A stretch of 64,000 nucleotides of DNA from Diospyros lotus. Taxonomy: Eukaryota; Streptophyta; Magnoliopsida; Ericales; Ebenaceae. The notes beneath the pieces are model-generated. The model searched no databases and was not told where the DNA came from. It saw only the letters and a list, made by a program, of their open reading frames with translations. Of the stretch, positions 1 through 11,557 are shown piece after piece. The stretch covers positions 23,760,753-23,824,752 of the forward strand of contig NC_068349.1 of NCBI RefSeq assembly GCF_014633365.1, in the 5' to 3' direction. Position 1 is the stretch's first letter. Every line of letters begins with the position of its first letter. The position numbers were made by a program, and so were the translations under genes.

Positions 1-895
1 GTCTCATGGGAGTGGCTGACCTGGTACCAAACTGTTGGGCATTCTGTGCCATCTTGGAGATTAGCTCTTGAGCAGCTGCTGGTGTCTTTTCAGAGAGGGC
101 TCCTCCACTAGTTGCATCCACCAAATACCTATCCATTGGAATAAGACCTTCATAGAAGTATTGGACCAGCAGCTGGTCATTGATTTGATGGTGTGGACAA
201 CTAAAACAGAGTTTCTTGAATCGCTCCCAATACTCATGTAATGTCTCCCCATGATTCTGCCTTATGCCACAAATTTCTTTCCGAATGGCGGCTGTTTGGG
301 CTGCTGGAAATAACTTCTCCAAAAAGATTCTTTTTAGCCCATCCCAACTTGTGATGGCAGCAGGTGGTAGGTAGTATAACCAATTCTTTGCAGCTCCATC
401 CAATGAAAATGGGAAGGCCCTAAGTTTTATCTACTCCTCATCAACTCCTTGTGGCCTCATTGTGGAGCAGACAACATGGAATTCCTTGAGGTGCTTGTGC
501 GGATCTTCACCTGCAAGGCCATGAAACTTGGGAAGCAAATGGATTAGCCCAGATTGCAATTCAAAGGTTGCATCCAATTGGGGATATTGAATGCATAAAG
601 ACTGGTAGTGCACATCAGGGGCAGCTAATTCTCTAATGGTTCTACCATCCAAATGACCATGATTTACATTATTTCCATTATTTCCATTCCGATTGTGTTC
701 ATTCCCATTACCCTCCATTGTGTTTAAGTTAGGGGTAGGTATAGAAACAGAAGGAATATCAGATGCAGTGGCAGAAGAGGCAAGAGGATTATCAGCTATC
801 CGAAGCTCTAACTCTCTAGCCTTCCTTTGCTTCCTAAGGGTCCTTTCTATTTCAAGGTCTAGGTCAATTGGTATGTCCTTAGAGGACCTGGTCAT
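1..895 (-). pseudogene. Athila-type Ty3/gypsy gag, N-terminal part, one premature stop
   Basis: The product would be the capsid (Gag) polyprotein of an LTR retrotransposon, which packages element RNA in the cytoplasm. The reading frame starts with ATG at 895 on the minus strand and runs off the left edge of the window. It opens with a charged, Lys/Arg-rich stretch and a Gly/Asn-rich stretch, then the capsid core. Recognisable plant Athila/Tat-type Gag signatures include HEYWERFKKLC near 200-235 and DATSGGALSEKTP near 85-125. The only interruption I see is one TAG at 431-433, where Gln (CAG) is likely ancestral. The 5' LTR and primer-binding site lie just upstream in the right order, so this start is well supported. 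The family assignment rests on motif recognition. Confidence 0.8.
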
Positions 896-1835
896 GCACT
901 AAAGATCAGCACAAAAACACACTCAAAATGACTCACAAAAAAAAAAAACAGCACACAAACTGGCCTATGCACACCAAAAACGCAAAAACGTAAGGCACAT
1001 AAAATCTATCAATTAAGAAGCCCTAAGATGATTTTTTTAAGCATTTTTTTTCACAAAATTTCACCACACCCACATTAAGGACCCTAAAAGGACCAAAACC
1101 AGCCACTGAAAATCACAAAAGTGGCCAAAAAGTGGTCCAAACGTTGGAATTTGGCCAAAAAAGGCTCTTGTCATAGCAAAGCAGTGAGTATTGCTCATCA
1201 CACCCCCATTTCTTTGGACACCAAGTTTCAGCTCAATCGGAGAAAGTGGGAAGCAGTGGACAGTAACTGTCAAAATCATTTTTTTTTATCAAATCAGCTC
1301 CTATTTTGCCTCAAAGACCACTCTAAATGCAAGAAAACATCAAGGGAGGCATAAAGACATGAAAGAACATCAAGTAAGGATGAGAAAGGAAGAGGATAGA
1401 ACCGGTATCTTGTTCTCAATCCTTAAATTTTGCTATCTGTCATGGAGGCTGTCAAAACTGCTGAATAAGAGTTTTCTGTCTTGCACTTGCTGAGTTTTTT
1501 GTCAAAACTGCTGAATTTTGCTATCTCTTGCACTTGGATGCAGCTTGCTGGTCTCACTAAAAAACAGAGAATAAGAGTTTTCTGTCAGCAGCTATTCCTG
1601 AAGGCATGTTCACTTCTTGATTTATGGCATAAACTTGGTACGTGGCATTGTATCTAGCAGTGCCGAGTATGGTTAACTCGCTTTGGACCGGTAGCCCGCA
1701 ACCAGCTAGTTTCCAACCTATATACCAAGTAGCAACCATAATTTCTGCTATTAGATTATCAAAGAATATTTTTTTTTTGAATCAGTCTTCTTTTGACAGA
1801 AACGAGATTGGTTCCCCAGCAACGGCGCCAAAATC
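896..1835 (-). other. 5' leader of the Athila-type element
   Basis: This non-coding stretch lies between the 5' LTR and the gag start, reading on the minus strand. It begins with the primer-binding site and then has A/T-rich sequence with several T runs. Short frames are present on both strands but none has a recognisable domain. A leader of about 0.9 kb is normal for this type of element. Confidence 0.6.
1810..1830 (-). other. Primer-binding site, tRNA-Asp-like
   Basis: On the minus strand the sequence reads TGGCGCCGTTGCTGGGGAAC, close to the complement of the 3' end of plant tRNA-Asp used by Athila-like elements. It lies five bases from the LTR end at 1836, which fixes both that end and the element's orientation. 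Confidence 0.85.
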
Positions 1836-3202
1836 TGATCGGGGCTGTCGAACACCGATAGATTAGATGAATGATGATTCGAATTTGCAATAGGGGTGCA
1901 ACCCAAAGTCGTCTCCCAACGAACCTCAAACGGATCTGTCAAAATAAGGCTAAATGGGGGGGAAAGTTTTTGATGAAAAACAGAAAACAAAATAAGCAAG
2001 AACACAATAAATCGAGATGCAATCAGTTGCAAACCAACCTTCTATCCCAGTTTTCATCGCCTTGTCAATAAACAATTTGTTTAGTTTTAATCCTCAAATC
2101 AAAAATCAGAAAAATCCTTTAACAACCGCCAAAGATTGGAAAGAAAACCAATAAACAGATTTCAGAAACCTCTTAGTTCAATCTATCAGTTTTGATTCCC
2201 CTTATTGCACAGATTCGAGACTGATTGAAATACCATCCAAACAGGTTGTTCTTGCTTCCAGTTAAAGCCTCAACCGAGCACAAAAACCTTGGATTCTCAA
2301 ACAAAGACAATGCATGCATTCATCCAACCGGTATCAACACATACACAGATTTAACAGAGAACAGAAACAAGAGAACAATAAAGTTAAAACTAAAAAATAG
2401 ATTTCCGTTAAAACCAAAGACTCAAACCGGGAACAAGGATGGTATTGCAACTGATTACAGAATCCTTAGCCTTCCATCTTGACAAGAACAATGGAGAGAA
2501 GGAAAGTTGGCTACTCTTCACGCCCTTCAAAAGAATACTCTTTTTTTTTTTTAATGGCCTCTTAAGGTGCTTAAGTAGAGCTTAAGGAGGAAACCCTAGG
2601 TTACTCCAACTTCACAGCTGATTTCGGATAGGTTAACGTGCGTTCTGGGCTTCTAAAGATTCATAATAATTGTAGATCAGGAAGATTATATGAATTTGGG
2701 CTTTTGAATCACTTGATTTGGATATCGGACGCCCAAGATATGGCCTTTTAAAGAATCAGCATCTATGCAGCTTTCCTAATTTGACCAACTTCCTAGCCCC
2801 GACTTTAAAGTGCTGTTTGAAGACCCAAACGAACTCGGATTTGGACAAACCATACCATTCCAGAAAGCCCAAGAAGTCCTCTACAGTATCTCTGAAGACA
2901 TCATCTTCATTTTGGAATTTTATCTTGGCCAAAATACTGAAGGAAGTGCAGGAGGTTAAATCTGCTAAAATTGCCCTTACTTCTCTATCTCCAATTTCCA
3001 AGATATCTCATTGCCATCAAGACGTCTCATGCCCCATCTCATGCTCCCATAGCCCTAAACCTGGAAAAATAAAGTAAAATAGTGTGAAGCCCAATTCCTA
3101 TAAAATAAAATAAAATAAAATCAAGATGAATAAAATGACACAACTAATGTGCAAAAAGACTAAATATGAGGGCTAAATAATATGAAAATATGTGCTCTAT
3201 CA
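1836..3202 (-). mobile_element. 5' LTR of the Athila-type element
   Basis: The LTR is 1,367 bp and bounded by TG...CA: TGATCGGGGC at 1836 and CTCTATCA ending at 3202. It is homologous over its length to the solo LTR at 9,572-10,917, which lies in the opposite orientation and confirms both ends. The outer flank at 3203 is GTCGC, where the family B copy near 53,060 reads GTTGC. This suggests the element inserted into a family B LTR whose left part is outside the window. Confidence 0.85.
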
Positions 3203-3667
3203 GTCGCCCCCAGAGTGTAGCCGTAATTCCCCAAGGGGTTATGCCCTTGGAACATTCTACGTTCCAGTTTTACACTTGCAGTTAGGGCAGGGAGCAGGTT
3301 GAGATATGACGACACTTGAAGGCGTGGCCGATGATTCGACAAGCTATATCGGAGATGTTTTAGCTGATGCTTTATTGATTATTAGCCTTATTAGAATATT
3401 ATGGATTCTCAATGTATTTATGTATTTCAATATTGAGGATATGATGCTAACTATGGTACAAATTCTTATGTTATAAATAAAGTGAATTGATTATATACCA
3501 TATCAGGTTTCAATTATCGCTTCCGCATTTTTAATGATTTGTTGGGGGTTTTGTTTGGGACTCGGTACTTAAGGTTTAAGTTATGTACTGAGAAAGAAAG
3601 AAAGAAAATAATTTATGTATATTTTGGGCTCCAGCATAGTGACATGCTCGGTAAGAGAAAAAGTGGG
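3203..3667 (+). repeat. LTR family B fragment (copy B1)
   Basis: It shares long stretches with 53,058-53,544 and 55,044-55,071, including CCCCCAGAGTGTAGCCG, GGTTATGCCCTTGGAACATT and TTTATGTATATTTTGGGC. The segment between the first two stretches (about 53,090-53,268 in the other copy) is missing here, so this copy carries an internal deletion. It ends with GGGGTGTTAC, a typical plant gypsy LTR end. No coding sequence is present. Confidence 0.7.
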
Positions 3668-4009
3668 GTGTTACGACAGCTGCCAGGGAGTCTACTGGTG
3701 GAGATATGCGTTGGGTAGCTTTGGTCTTCGATATACTGACTGGGGTCGTAGGCAAACCTCTGAGGGAACCTTCGGTATCACTCAAGATTGGCTTCCTGTG
3801 TGCTCGAGACATATCTGCGCTCACAGGCACAAGTTAGAAGGCACGCGAGGATTCCTCACCCGCATATGCCTTCCGATGCTTAAGTCAATACCAATAGGAT
3901 AGAAGTTCAATAGACAAATGAAGCATGCTATTATTGAATAAGGAACGATTATACCTTTCCTAACGAGATAGGGTTGATCATGATATTGTTATGGGGTGCC
4001 GGGGATAGG
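3668..4009 (-). repeat. Repeat family G, copy 1, left part
   Basis: The reverse complement of 30,640-30,950 aligns here, with shared stretches such as CTCACCCGC.TATGCCTTC and GATGCTTAAGTCA. The repeat is interrupted by a solo E LTR and resumes at 6,620. It is probably an LTR-type repeat, but neither end is firmly defined and its superfamily is unknown. Confidence 0.6.
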
Positions 4010-6619
4010 TGTCATGCTCCGTTCCCACTTACGGGTGCTATTCGTGAACAATTACCTGAATTGTCCACCTGCCCGTCCTTTGGTGAAGGGCGAACCATGT
4101 TTCAAGACGAAACGCCCTAGGTGGGAACTAAGTTCGTCCTTCCCTTCCCTCAACCCTAGGATTCACTAGCAGAATTGGGCTTTAACCACAACTCATTTGG
4201 TTGAAAAGAAAACTCATGAAGATGTCCAACCGCCATTTTCTTATTTATATTTAATTCTTTTTCCATCCAAGAATTTCACCGAGCTCCATAAAATCACCAT
4301 TTAAATCAATCCATTGATTGATTACCAATTTTGGAGGAAAAACTCATAATTTTCAATTTTCCAAAATTTCGGCATTATTCTCCAAAATGCTCGAAAAATC
4401 CCGATAATTTGAAAATTCCTCCGGAGCCCAAAATCAATTAAGAAATGCTCCAAAATCCCCCCAAAATTCCAAATTTTTGAAAAAAATTGGCCGGCGGGGC
4501 CTGCTGGCACGCCCGGGGTTCGCAGGGGGGCCCCACGGTGCGCCAGTCGCGATGCTGGCAGCGAGCCGCTCTCGCCTGCCGCGCGCCCGCGTGCAAGCCA
4601 CACCTGCAGCGCGCAGTCGCACGCATGCGCGCCCCCACGCTCATGCCCCCGCGCGCCTACGCCTACCGCCCGCTGTGGCTCCTTTTGGGCCACACGCGGG
4701 CCTCGACAGTTGCTGTTGCTGCCTCCACTACTTTTTCTACTTCCTTTTTTTTTTCTTTTATTTGGGCTTCCTAACCCAAATTTTTCTAAAATTACACCCC
4801 CATTAAATACATTTAAAATCTCAACATTTCCAATCAAAATCCATATTATTTTACTTCTTTGTTGCTTCCCACAACACACACTCAAAAATGAGACTTTCAC
4901 CCAACCTAGGCTTCAACATGCCATAAGCCAATATCTCATTTCAAAATAAAATCAAACATTCCAAAATATAAAATACTCACATGATCTTAGGCTTGAACAA
5001 GCCATTACCAACCAAATAAATTACATCTCATAAATCAAACACAAGAACATAGGCTATAAAAAGTTGTTGGATCTTCTTCCCATGCTTTCCCATGCCATTC
5101 CACCATTGCCTTGATTTTTCCCATGCTTTCACAACCTATATGTGAGAGTAAAAATCTCATGAGCTATTAAGCTCAATAAGGGTGCAATGCAAAATAAATA
5201 TGAACATAAAAAGATTATATGATGCCAAATGCATGCAAGTGTGGCTAGGTTTCTTTGCCCTCACAACCCACCAAGGTTAGAGGCATCAACCCACCATTTC
5301 AACCATATTCCCAACTACCCTATGGCCATAGGTCTCATGAACACAAAAGAACATGCCAAATGCAACATATACATTTATGAACCATACTTACTACACATTG
5401 CAAGGCCACCCTCCCATGGGGCCATCCCTTGCCTCATTCTTGAATCTTCCAATCTTCATTTCAAGAGAGCTTCCATCATCATCTTCTCCCATCTAAGATG
5501 GCATTCCAACAAGAACTCACTTTACATACAAAGAAAACCAAAATAAAGAGAAGAAAGATGGATCTTACCTTGATCTTTTACTTCTTCTTCTTCAATTTTT
5601 CCTCCATGGGAGACTTCTTTCTCTCTCTTTCTTTCTTTCTTTCTTTCTTCATTTCTTTCTCCAAATAGCCAAAGGAAGACAAGTCTTCCTCACTTGCCCT
5701 TAAATACTACCCTTTCCCATTTTCAAGAATGGATCTCCACCATTCATTAAAAGCACAATCCATGTGCTTAGGGAGAATTAAATCTCCACATTCCATTTCT
5801 TTAATTACATTTCCTCTCTCTTGGAAGAAACACACTCCATGCCATTTTCTCTCTTTAAATCCCTACCCTTGGATTTATTCTCTTTCTCAAGAATACACTC
5901 ACCCATTAGATCTCTTGAATTTCTCATTTATTTCTCATTTACTTAAATGAGACTATTTTCATATCCATCACATTTGAGAGACATAAATACTTTCTTATGT
6001 ATTTAAATAAATCCCATATTTTCCAAATCATTAATGCACGACTAATTTAATTTCTTTTTGGATTTTCTTTTAATCCAAACCATCATGCCTCTCATTTAAT
6101 GCTTGAAAGACTAATTTCAAATCTTTTGCATTTAATTAAGTCTCTCTTTTAATTTGGACCACACTAAGCCATGTGTCACTCCAAGACACCAACCTTGGCT
6201 TCCAAGTTCTAATCTCCTCCATCCATGTGGCATCACCATATTAATTCACCATTTTAGGAAAAATTAATTATTTTCTCCAATAATTGCATATTCTCCATTT
6301 TCCCTATTTTTCATAATTAAATTCCTCTATGGAATTTATTTCAAAATTCCCAAAATACCCTTTGTGAATTTATTAATCCATATATTTTCACATAAATACC
6401 AAATTGGGATTTAATTCACTTACATACCTAACTCCACATAGGAATTATTTTCAATTCACCAAAATACCCTTTTATTGGACTTCACTATCCAAATTATCAA
6501 AATGCCCCTCTTATAGGGCACCAATATTTTCAAGGATCTAACACCTTCTCAAGGGCATTTTTGAAAGTCTTTTTACTTCCTTTCTCATTCTCATAACACT
6601 AGGATTACTGGGTGTTACA
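4010..6619 (-). mobile_element. Solo LTR, family E (copy E1)
   Basis: This 2,610-bp sequence starts TGTCATGCTCCG and ends GGGTGTTACA. It aligns in reverse with the better-defined copy at 26,858-29,570. No internal retrotransposon sequence adjoins it. The flanks are ATAGG (4005-4009) and ACAGG (6620-6624), a target-site duplication with one mismatch, and the repeat G alignment continues across the insertion. It contains a strongly GC-rich block (about 4,485-4,705) and a TTTC/CT microsatellite (about 5,617-5,650). The frames in the GC-rich block have no known domain and are not considered genes. Confidence 0.8.
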
Positions 6620-7600
6620 ACAGGCATGTACATTAGTAGCACTCAAACGGGCTTGAGAAGAATCTCCACTCGGAGGCTGGACAACCTAAGGGGGCCTCCG
6701 AGAGAAGGTGGGCCTCATGGCGTACTGTCGAAGTAGGGTCTTGGACCCTAAGGGTCCTACCCGGGCGCGACTCCGAGCTTAGTGAGCGATAGCTTTCCCT
6801 TAAGGGATATGTCACGCTTCCTGGATGCCAACACATTGCATTATATCTTATAAGTATATCACATGGGATAATATAAACATTAAACCTTATGTATAGTATG
6901 TAACGCGGTGTATATTAAAAGACATGGGGTCTGAGGGTGTATCATAATAGCATGGCGTGCCATTGTACCATATCACAACCATGGGCTAATTTACCTGGCT
7001 GCCACGTTCATACATAAGTCTTTACACTACACATATAGATAGATACATATGCCTTGCTCAGCCACCATGCACATACATGCTGCCCATTTATATACACACA
7101 TAGAGAAACAGAGACAGAGAGAAAGAGAGAGAGAGAGAAAGCCTATCGGGAAGAAGCCTTCTCAAGAGCAACAGGCCGCTTCCGAGAGGCGGCTTCCCAA
7201 GAGCTGGACCCGCCGAGAGAGGAAATATGGCCGAGGGGGACTGTGGAGAGGAAAGAGGTGGCCATATCCGAGAGGCTCGCGGGGGGGCTTGAAAGTTGTT
7301 GAGAGAGAGAGATCTCTCGGAGAGGCCGAAAGCAAAGCCTCTCCGAAAGAGACCACTGGGAGAAGGAGAGCTTTTTGCTTGAAGCTACTACTGCTGCAAG
7401 GATTGCCATGGTTGGGAGATCTTGCTAAGAGGAGAACGCCGAGGAGGAAGGCTCTCCAAGGGGCAGAGGTCCTCTCCGAGAGGACCATTTTGCTTCTAAG
7501 AGAGATAGATCCTTTCTGAGAGAGAAAAATCTCTCTCGAAGAGAGATTGATAGAGAGAAAATGAGAGAGAGAGTGCAGGAGAGAGAGAGAGAGAGCTGAT
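6620..7600 (-). repeat. Repeat family G, copy 1, right part, with GA-rich tract
   Basis: This continues the repeat begun at 3,668. About 6,624-6,840 matches the reverse complement of 30,400-30,640, including GAGAAGGTG..TCTCAC/CATGGC. From about 7,090 to 7,600 it becomes a purine-rich GAGA tract studded with small inverted repeats such as CTCTCCGAGAGG and CTCTCGAAGAGAG. Long open frames here come from low-complexity composition. Confidence 0.6.
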
Positions 7601-7989
7601 GAACAATGGCGCCTCCTTTGGTTTTATGCCTTCTTCTCCCTTATATACCCTTAGATTTCTCCCTTATTACATTTTCACCATTCTCTAAGCTTGGTCTAAT
7701 TACACTTTGGCTCCTTAAATTCTATATTGCTCATTTGAACTCTGATTTAAATAATTTTTTTGCAGTTCGAGCACAAATTTTCCTAGGGATTGAAACTCGG
7801 GCTTGGGACCACTTTTGGGATTCACCTGCCTAGGCCAAATGATCAAAATATCCCTAGGCAGCTAATGATCGAAATACCCTTAGGCGCCAAAATGACCGAA
7901 ACACCCTTAGGTGGACGCTTGAGAATTCTATGGCACAATAAGAATATATGGAAAATTTCAAGAACAAAATTTTTGTAAGGAGAGGAGAA
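7601..7989 (+). other. Undefined stretch ending in the 3' internal end and polypurine tract of element D
   Basis: Most of this stretch is unrecognised and contains a short repeated phrase (CCCTTAGGCG / CCCTTAGGTGG). Its last 60 bases, ending TTTTTGTAAGGAGAGGAGAA, have the form of the 3' end of plant gypsy elements, with a polypurine tract at 7977-7989 directly before an LTR start. The junction between repeat G and element D lies somewhere in this interval and I cannot place it. Confidence 0.5.
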
Positions 7990-8097
7990 TGTAATATCCT
8001 AGTATTTTGAGAATAATAATAATTATTTTTTTATATTTAAAATATTTTTTGATATCCATTGGAGATTATAATTAAGAAAACTATTGGGCATAGAATT

Positions 8098-8640
8098 AGT
8101 GAGGTAAGTTGAAAAAGTAAAGGCTAAGTAAATGGGTTTAAAGTTAGTGGGCTAAGTTGAGAAAGGAAAGGCTAAATAAATGGGCTTAGAGCTAGGGGGC
8201 TAAGTTGAAAAAAAGGAAAGGCTAAGTAAATGAGTTTAGAGTTAGTAGGCTAAGAAAGTGGGCTTAAAATGAATGGACTAAATGAAAGAATAATTTATTC
8301 AAAAGAAGATTTAGTGAAAATTAATTAAAGATAATGGGTGAAATAATTGAGAAATGTGGGAGACAAAATAGCGTATGGACAAATAATTAAAGATTATGGG
8401 TGAGATTTAGTATAAAATAATTAAGAAATGTGATAAAATAATTAAAGATAATGAGTAAAATAATTGAGAAATGTGGGAAACAAAGTAGAGAGTGGATAAA
8501 ATAATCAAAGATAATGGATGAAATAATTGAAAAATGTGGAAGACAAAATACGGTGTGGACAAAAAATTAAAGATTATGGATGAGATTTAGTGAAAAATAA
8601 TTAAGAAATATGATAAAATAATTAAACATAGTGGGTCACT
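8098..8640 (+). repeat. Two blocks of tandem repeats in LTR D
   Basis: About 8,098-8,270 has three imperfect copies of a roughly 53-bp unit containing GGCTAAGTAAATG. About 8,325-8,640 has longer imperfect units built from AAAGATAATGGGTGAAATAATTGAGAAATG-like phrases. Both blocks are purine-rich on the plus strand. Such arrays are common in the U3 region of plant LTRs. Confidence 0.7.
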
Positions 8641-9571
8641 ACAATTATGCTAAGCTTAATTCAACATTATATAAATAGAGAAAACTCAAAAGGTTGGAGA
8701 ACTTAAATTAAAAAGAGAAAGGTTGTAAGAAATAAAGATTTGAGAGTGAGAGAGAGATTTGAAAAAGAAAAAGAAAGAAAATAGAAAAAAATAAATAAAA
8801 TATAGAGAAAAATACAAAAAAATTCTAGAAAAATTCTATAGGCTGGGTTTAATAGTTCGTATGAAAATTTGTGGTAGAAGGCGTTGTTGGATACGCAAAC
8901 TGAGGCTTTGTCGTAGATAGAAGAATACTGAATTGCTCCGCGGGAAGGTGAGTTATCTTCGAAAATTTATTCAAAAATTTCATAAATATGAGAATGATAT
9001 TTTAGAATTTTTTATGGTAAAATTGGAAGAGAAATGCATGATTGGTATTTATTATGGATTTTTTAGGCAATAGATGCTTGAAAATCAAAGAGAAAATGAG
9101 AAATAAATAGAATATGGATTTTGAAAATTATGAGGGAATTTATGAGATTTAGGAATATTGTTTTAGGAATTATTGTGAAGAGAAATTGAGAAAATTTTAT
9201 GAGAAAGTATTTATTTTATAATCGTGAGGAAATAATAAGAGGAAATGGAAGAAATTAGGAAAATTAGAAATCTGATTGTTTTAAGTAATTATGATGCTCA
9301 GCGTACATCAAGGTTCATAATTGAGTACGATTGGATTCCGACGTGAATTTTGAGGCAAAATTACGTTATGGGCAAAATTATCTTTTTGCAAGATAAGTGG
9401 TACTCAATTTGACTTAATTTATGAAAATGACTTGGAAGTGTTTTTCAATACAAAACCTAGTTCATTAAAGATTTAGTTATCATGTTGACATGTCATGGTA
9501 TGCTATGCATCACGTAGGTTGCATTTACATTTTCTGATGATGATATATGCATATGAGCATGATGAGATTCA

Positions 9572-10917
9572 TGATAGAGCGCATATTTTCATATTATTTA
9601 GCCCTCATATTTAGTCTTTTTGCACGTTAGTTGTGTCATTTTATTCATCTTGATTTTGTTTTATTTTATTTTATAAGAATTGGGCTTCACACTATTTTAT
9701 TTTATTTTGAACAGATTAGGGCTTCCTGGGTCATAAGGAATTTTGATGGCAAGAAGGGAAACAAGGAGATTGGAGACAAAGAAGCAAAAGTGTGCTGACA
9801 GATTTGACCTTTTGTGATTCTTTCAAATGTTTGGCCAAGTTATAATCCCAGAACATGAATGATGTCTTCAGAGATATTGTAGAGGACTTCTTAGGCTTTC
9901 TGGAATGGTATGGTTTGTCTAAATCCGAGTTTTTTTGGGCCTCCAAACATTGCTTCAAAGTTGGGACCAGATAGCTGGGTTAAATTAGGAAAGCTGCACA
10001 GACGCTGAATCTTTAAAAGGCCATAACTTGGGCGTACAATATCCAAATCAAGTGATTAAAAATCCCAAATTCATTTAATCTTCCTGATCTACAATTTTTA
10101 TGAAGGGGCCGAAGCCCAGAACGCACGTGATCCTATTCTAAATCAGTTGTGAAGTTTCGGTAACCTAGGGTTTCCTCCCTAAGCTCTATTTAAGCACATT
10201 AAGAGGCCATTAGGGCTGGACAATTCTTTTCTCATGTGAACAGTAGACGATTATCCTTTTCTCCATTGTTCTTGTCAAGATGGAAGGCTAAGGATTTTGT
10301 AACCGGTTGCATGCCATACTCCTTATCCGGTTTGAATCTCTGGACGTTTTTGTATATCTGTTTCCATCTTTAATCTTATGGTTTTGTTTCTTTGCTTCTT
10401 CTCAAGTGTGTATGTATTTTATGCGATCATATGAATGCATGCATGATGTTTGGGCAGATTTGACTAATAGGCTCGATTGGGGTATTAGTTTGCAAGAAAC
10501 AGCATAAACTTAGTGGGCGATTGTTCATGTCGGTTTCAGATCTGTGTGCTAAAAGAAATTGAAACTTGTATATTGATTAAGAAGATCTTCTGTGATTTTT
10601 ATATTTGTTTCGATTTAGTCTTCGGCGATTGTCAAGCAATTTTTTTAGATCTGGGGATTAAAGATAAATAGGTTCGTTATATGGTGGATGATGATACCCG
10701 GGTAGGGAGGAAAGGTTGCAACTGGTTGCATCTCAGTTTACTGTATTCTCGTTTATTTTGTTTCCTGTTTTTCATCAAAAAAACAACCCCCCCCCCCCGT
10801 TTAGTCCTGTTTTAACAGATCCGTTTGAGGTTCATTGGGAGACGACTTTGGGTTGCGCCCTTGCTGCAAATCCGAATCATTATTCATCTAATCTATCAGT
10901 GTTTGACAGCGTGACCA
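9572..10917 (+). mobile_element. Solo LTR of the Athila-type family inserted in LTR D
   Basis: It is 1,346 bp, bounded by TGATAGAGCG and GCGTGACCA, and is homologous in reverse to the 5' LTR at 1,836-3,202. It is flanked by an exact 5-bp duplication, ATTCA, at 9567-9571 and 10918-10922. No internal sequence remains, so it is a solo LTR. It contains a run of 13 cytosines near 10,787-10,799. Confidence 0.9.
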
Positions 10918-11557
10918 ATTCACGGTCATACGTTGCATGGGTTTTGGGATTAGGTACTGGCGTCGTTGTTTTGCCAAGGGTGCACCAATACACCCCGGTC
11001 TAGCAGGGAGGCTGTAAAAATGACGGATAATCTTAAGGTGCAGTCGACCCAAACATGAGATGTATGATGTTATGTGCATTGCATTCATACATATTCATTA
11101 TATGATGTATTTTTACTTAGATGATTCATCATCTAACTTGGGCTTTGCCCCTAGAATATTTAAACGTTCAAGATGGAGATTGTAGCAAAAACGAGGATGA
11201 ATGTGGTATAAAATAACACTTAGCAAAGTGCACAATGAATTAAACTTATGTTATGTAGCACATGTATTTAAGTTCTGCTACTTCGAATTCTGAACGTTTT
11301 AAGGAATGATGATGTAGAATCTTATTTATGGAAAATGAGGATGTAAGAATTGATTTGTGATTAATGTTAAGATGTTAGGTTCGATTCTAGCTTCCAGCTT
11401 TAATGTTTATGTTGATTCTCTTTCGAGATAAATGTATGAAAATTTTGGAATGGATAAGAGCAATGATATGGTTTAGTCGTAGTTTTAAACAGAAAAAAAT
11501 TTTTATTATCCCAGAATTGTACTAAGTTATAGCGCGCTCAGAAAAAGGGGCGTTACA

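Larger units (their letters stand above)
7990..11557 (+). mobile_element. 3' LTR of gypsy element D, interrupted by a solo LTR
   Basis: It begins TGTAATATCC immediately after a polypurine tract and ends GGGGCGTTACA at 11,557. Without the nested insertion (9,567-10,917) it is about 2.2 kb. The rest of element D must have lain to the left and is replaced by other repeats. The 3' part carries a phrase (GATTCATCATCTAAC..GGGCTTTGCCCCTAGAA) shared with LTR H near 63,200, so D and H are related families. Confidence 0.75.

Noticed and set aside
4322..4900. 192-residue minus-strand frame and several overlapping frames in the GC-rich block
   Set aside because: They lie in the GC-rich part of an LTR, several frames are open at once because of composition, and no domain is seen.
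7049..7519. 156-residue Arg/Glu-rich frame
   Set aside because: It is produced by the GAGA purine tract; frames on both strands are open and none has a domain.
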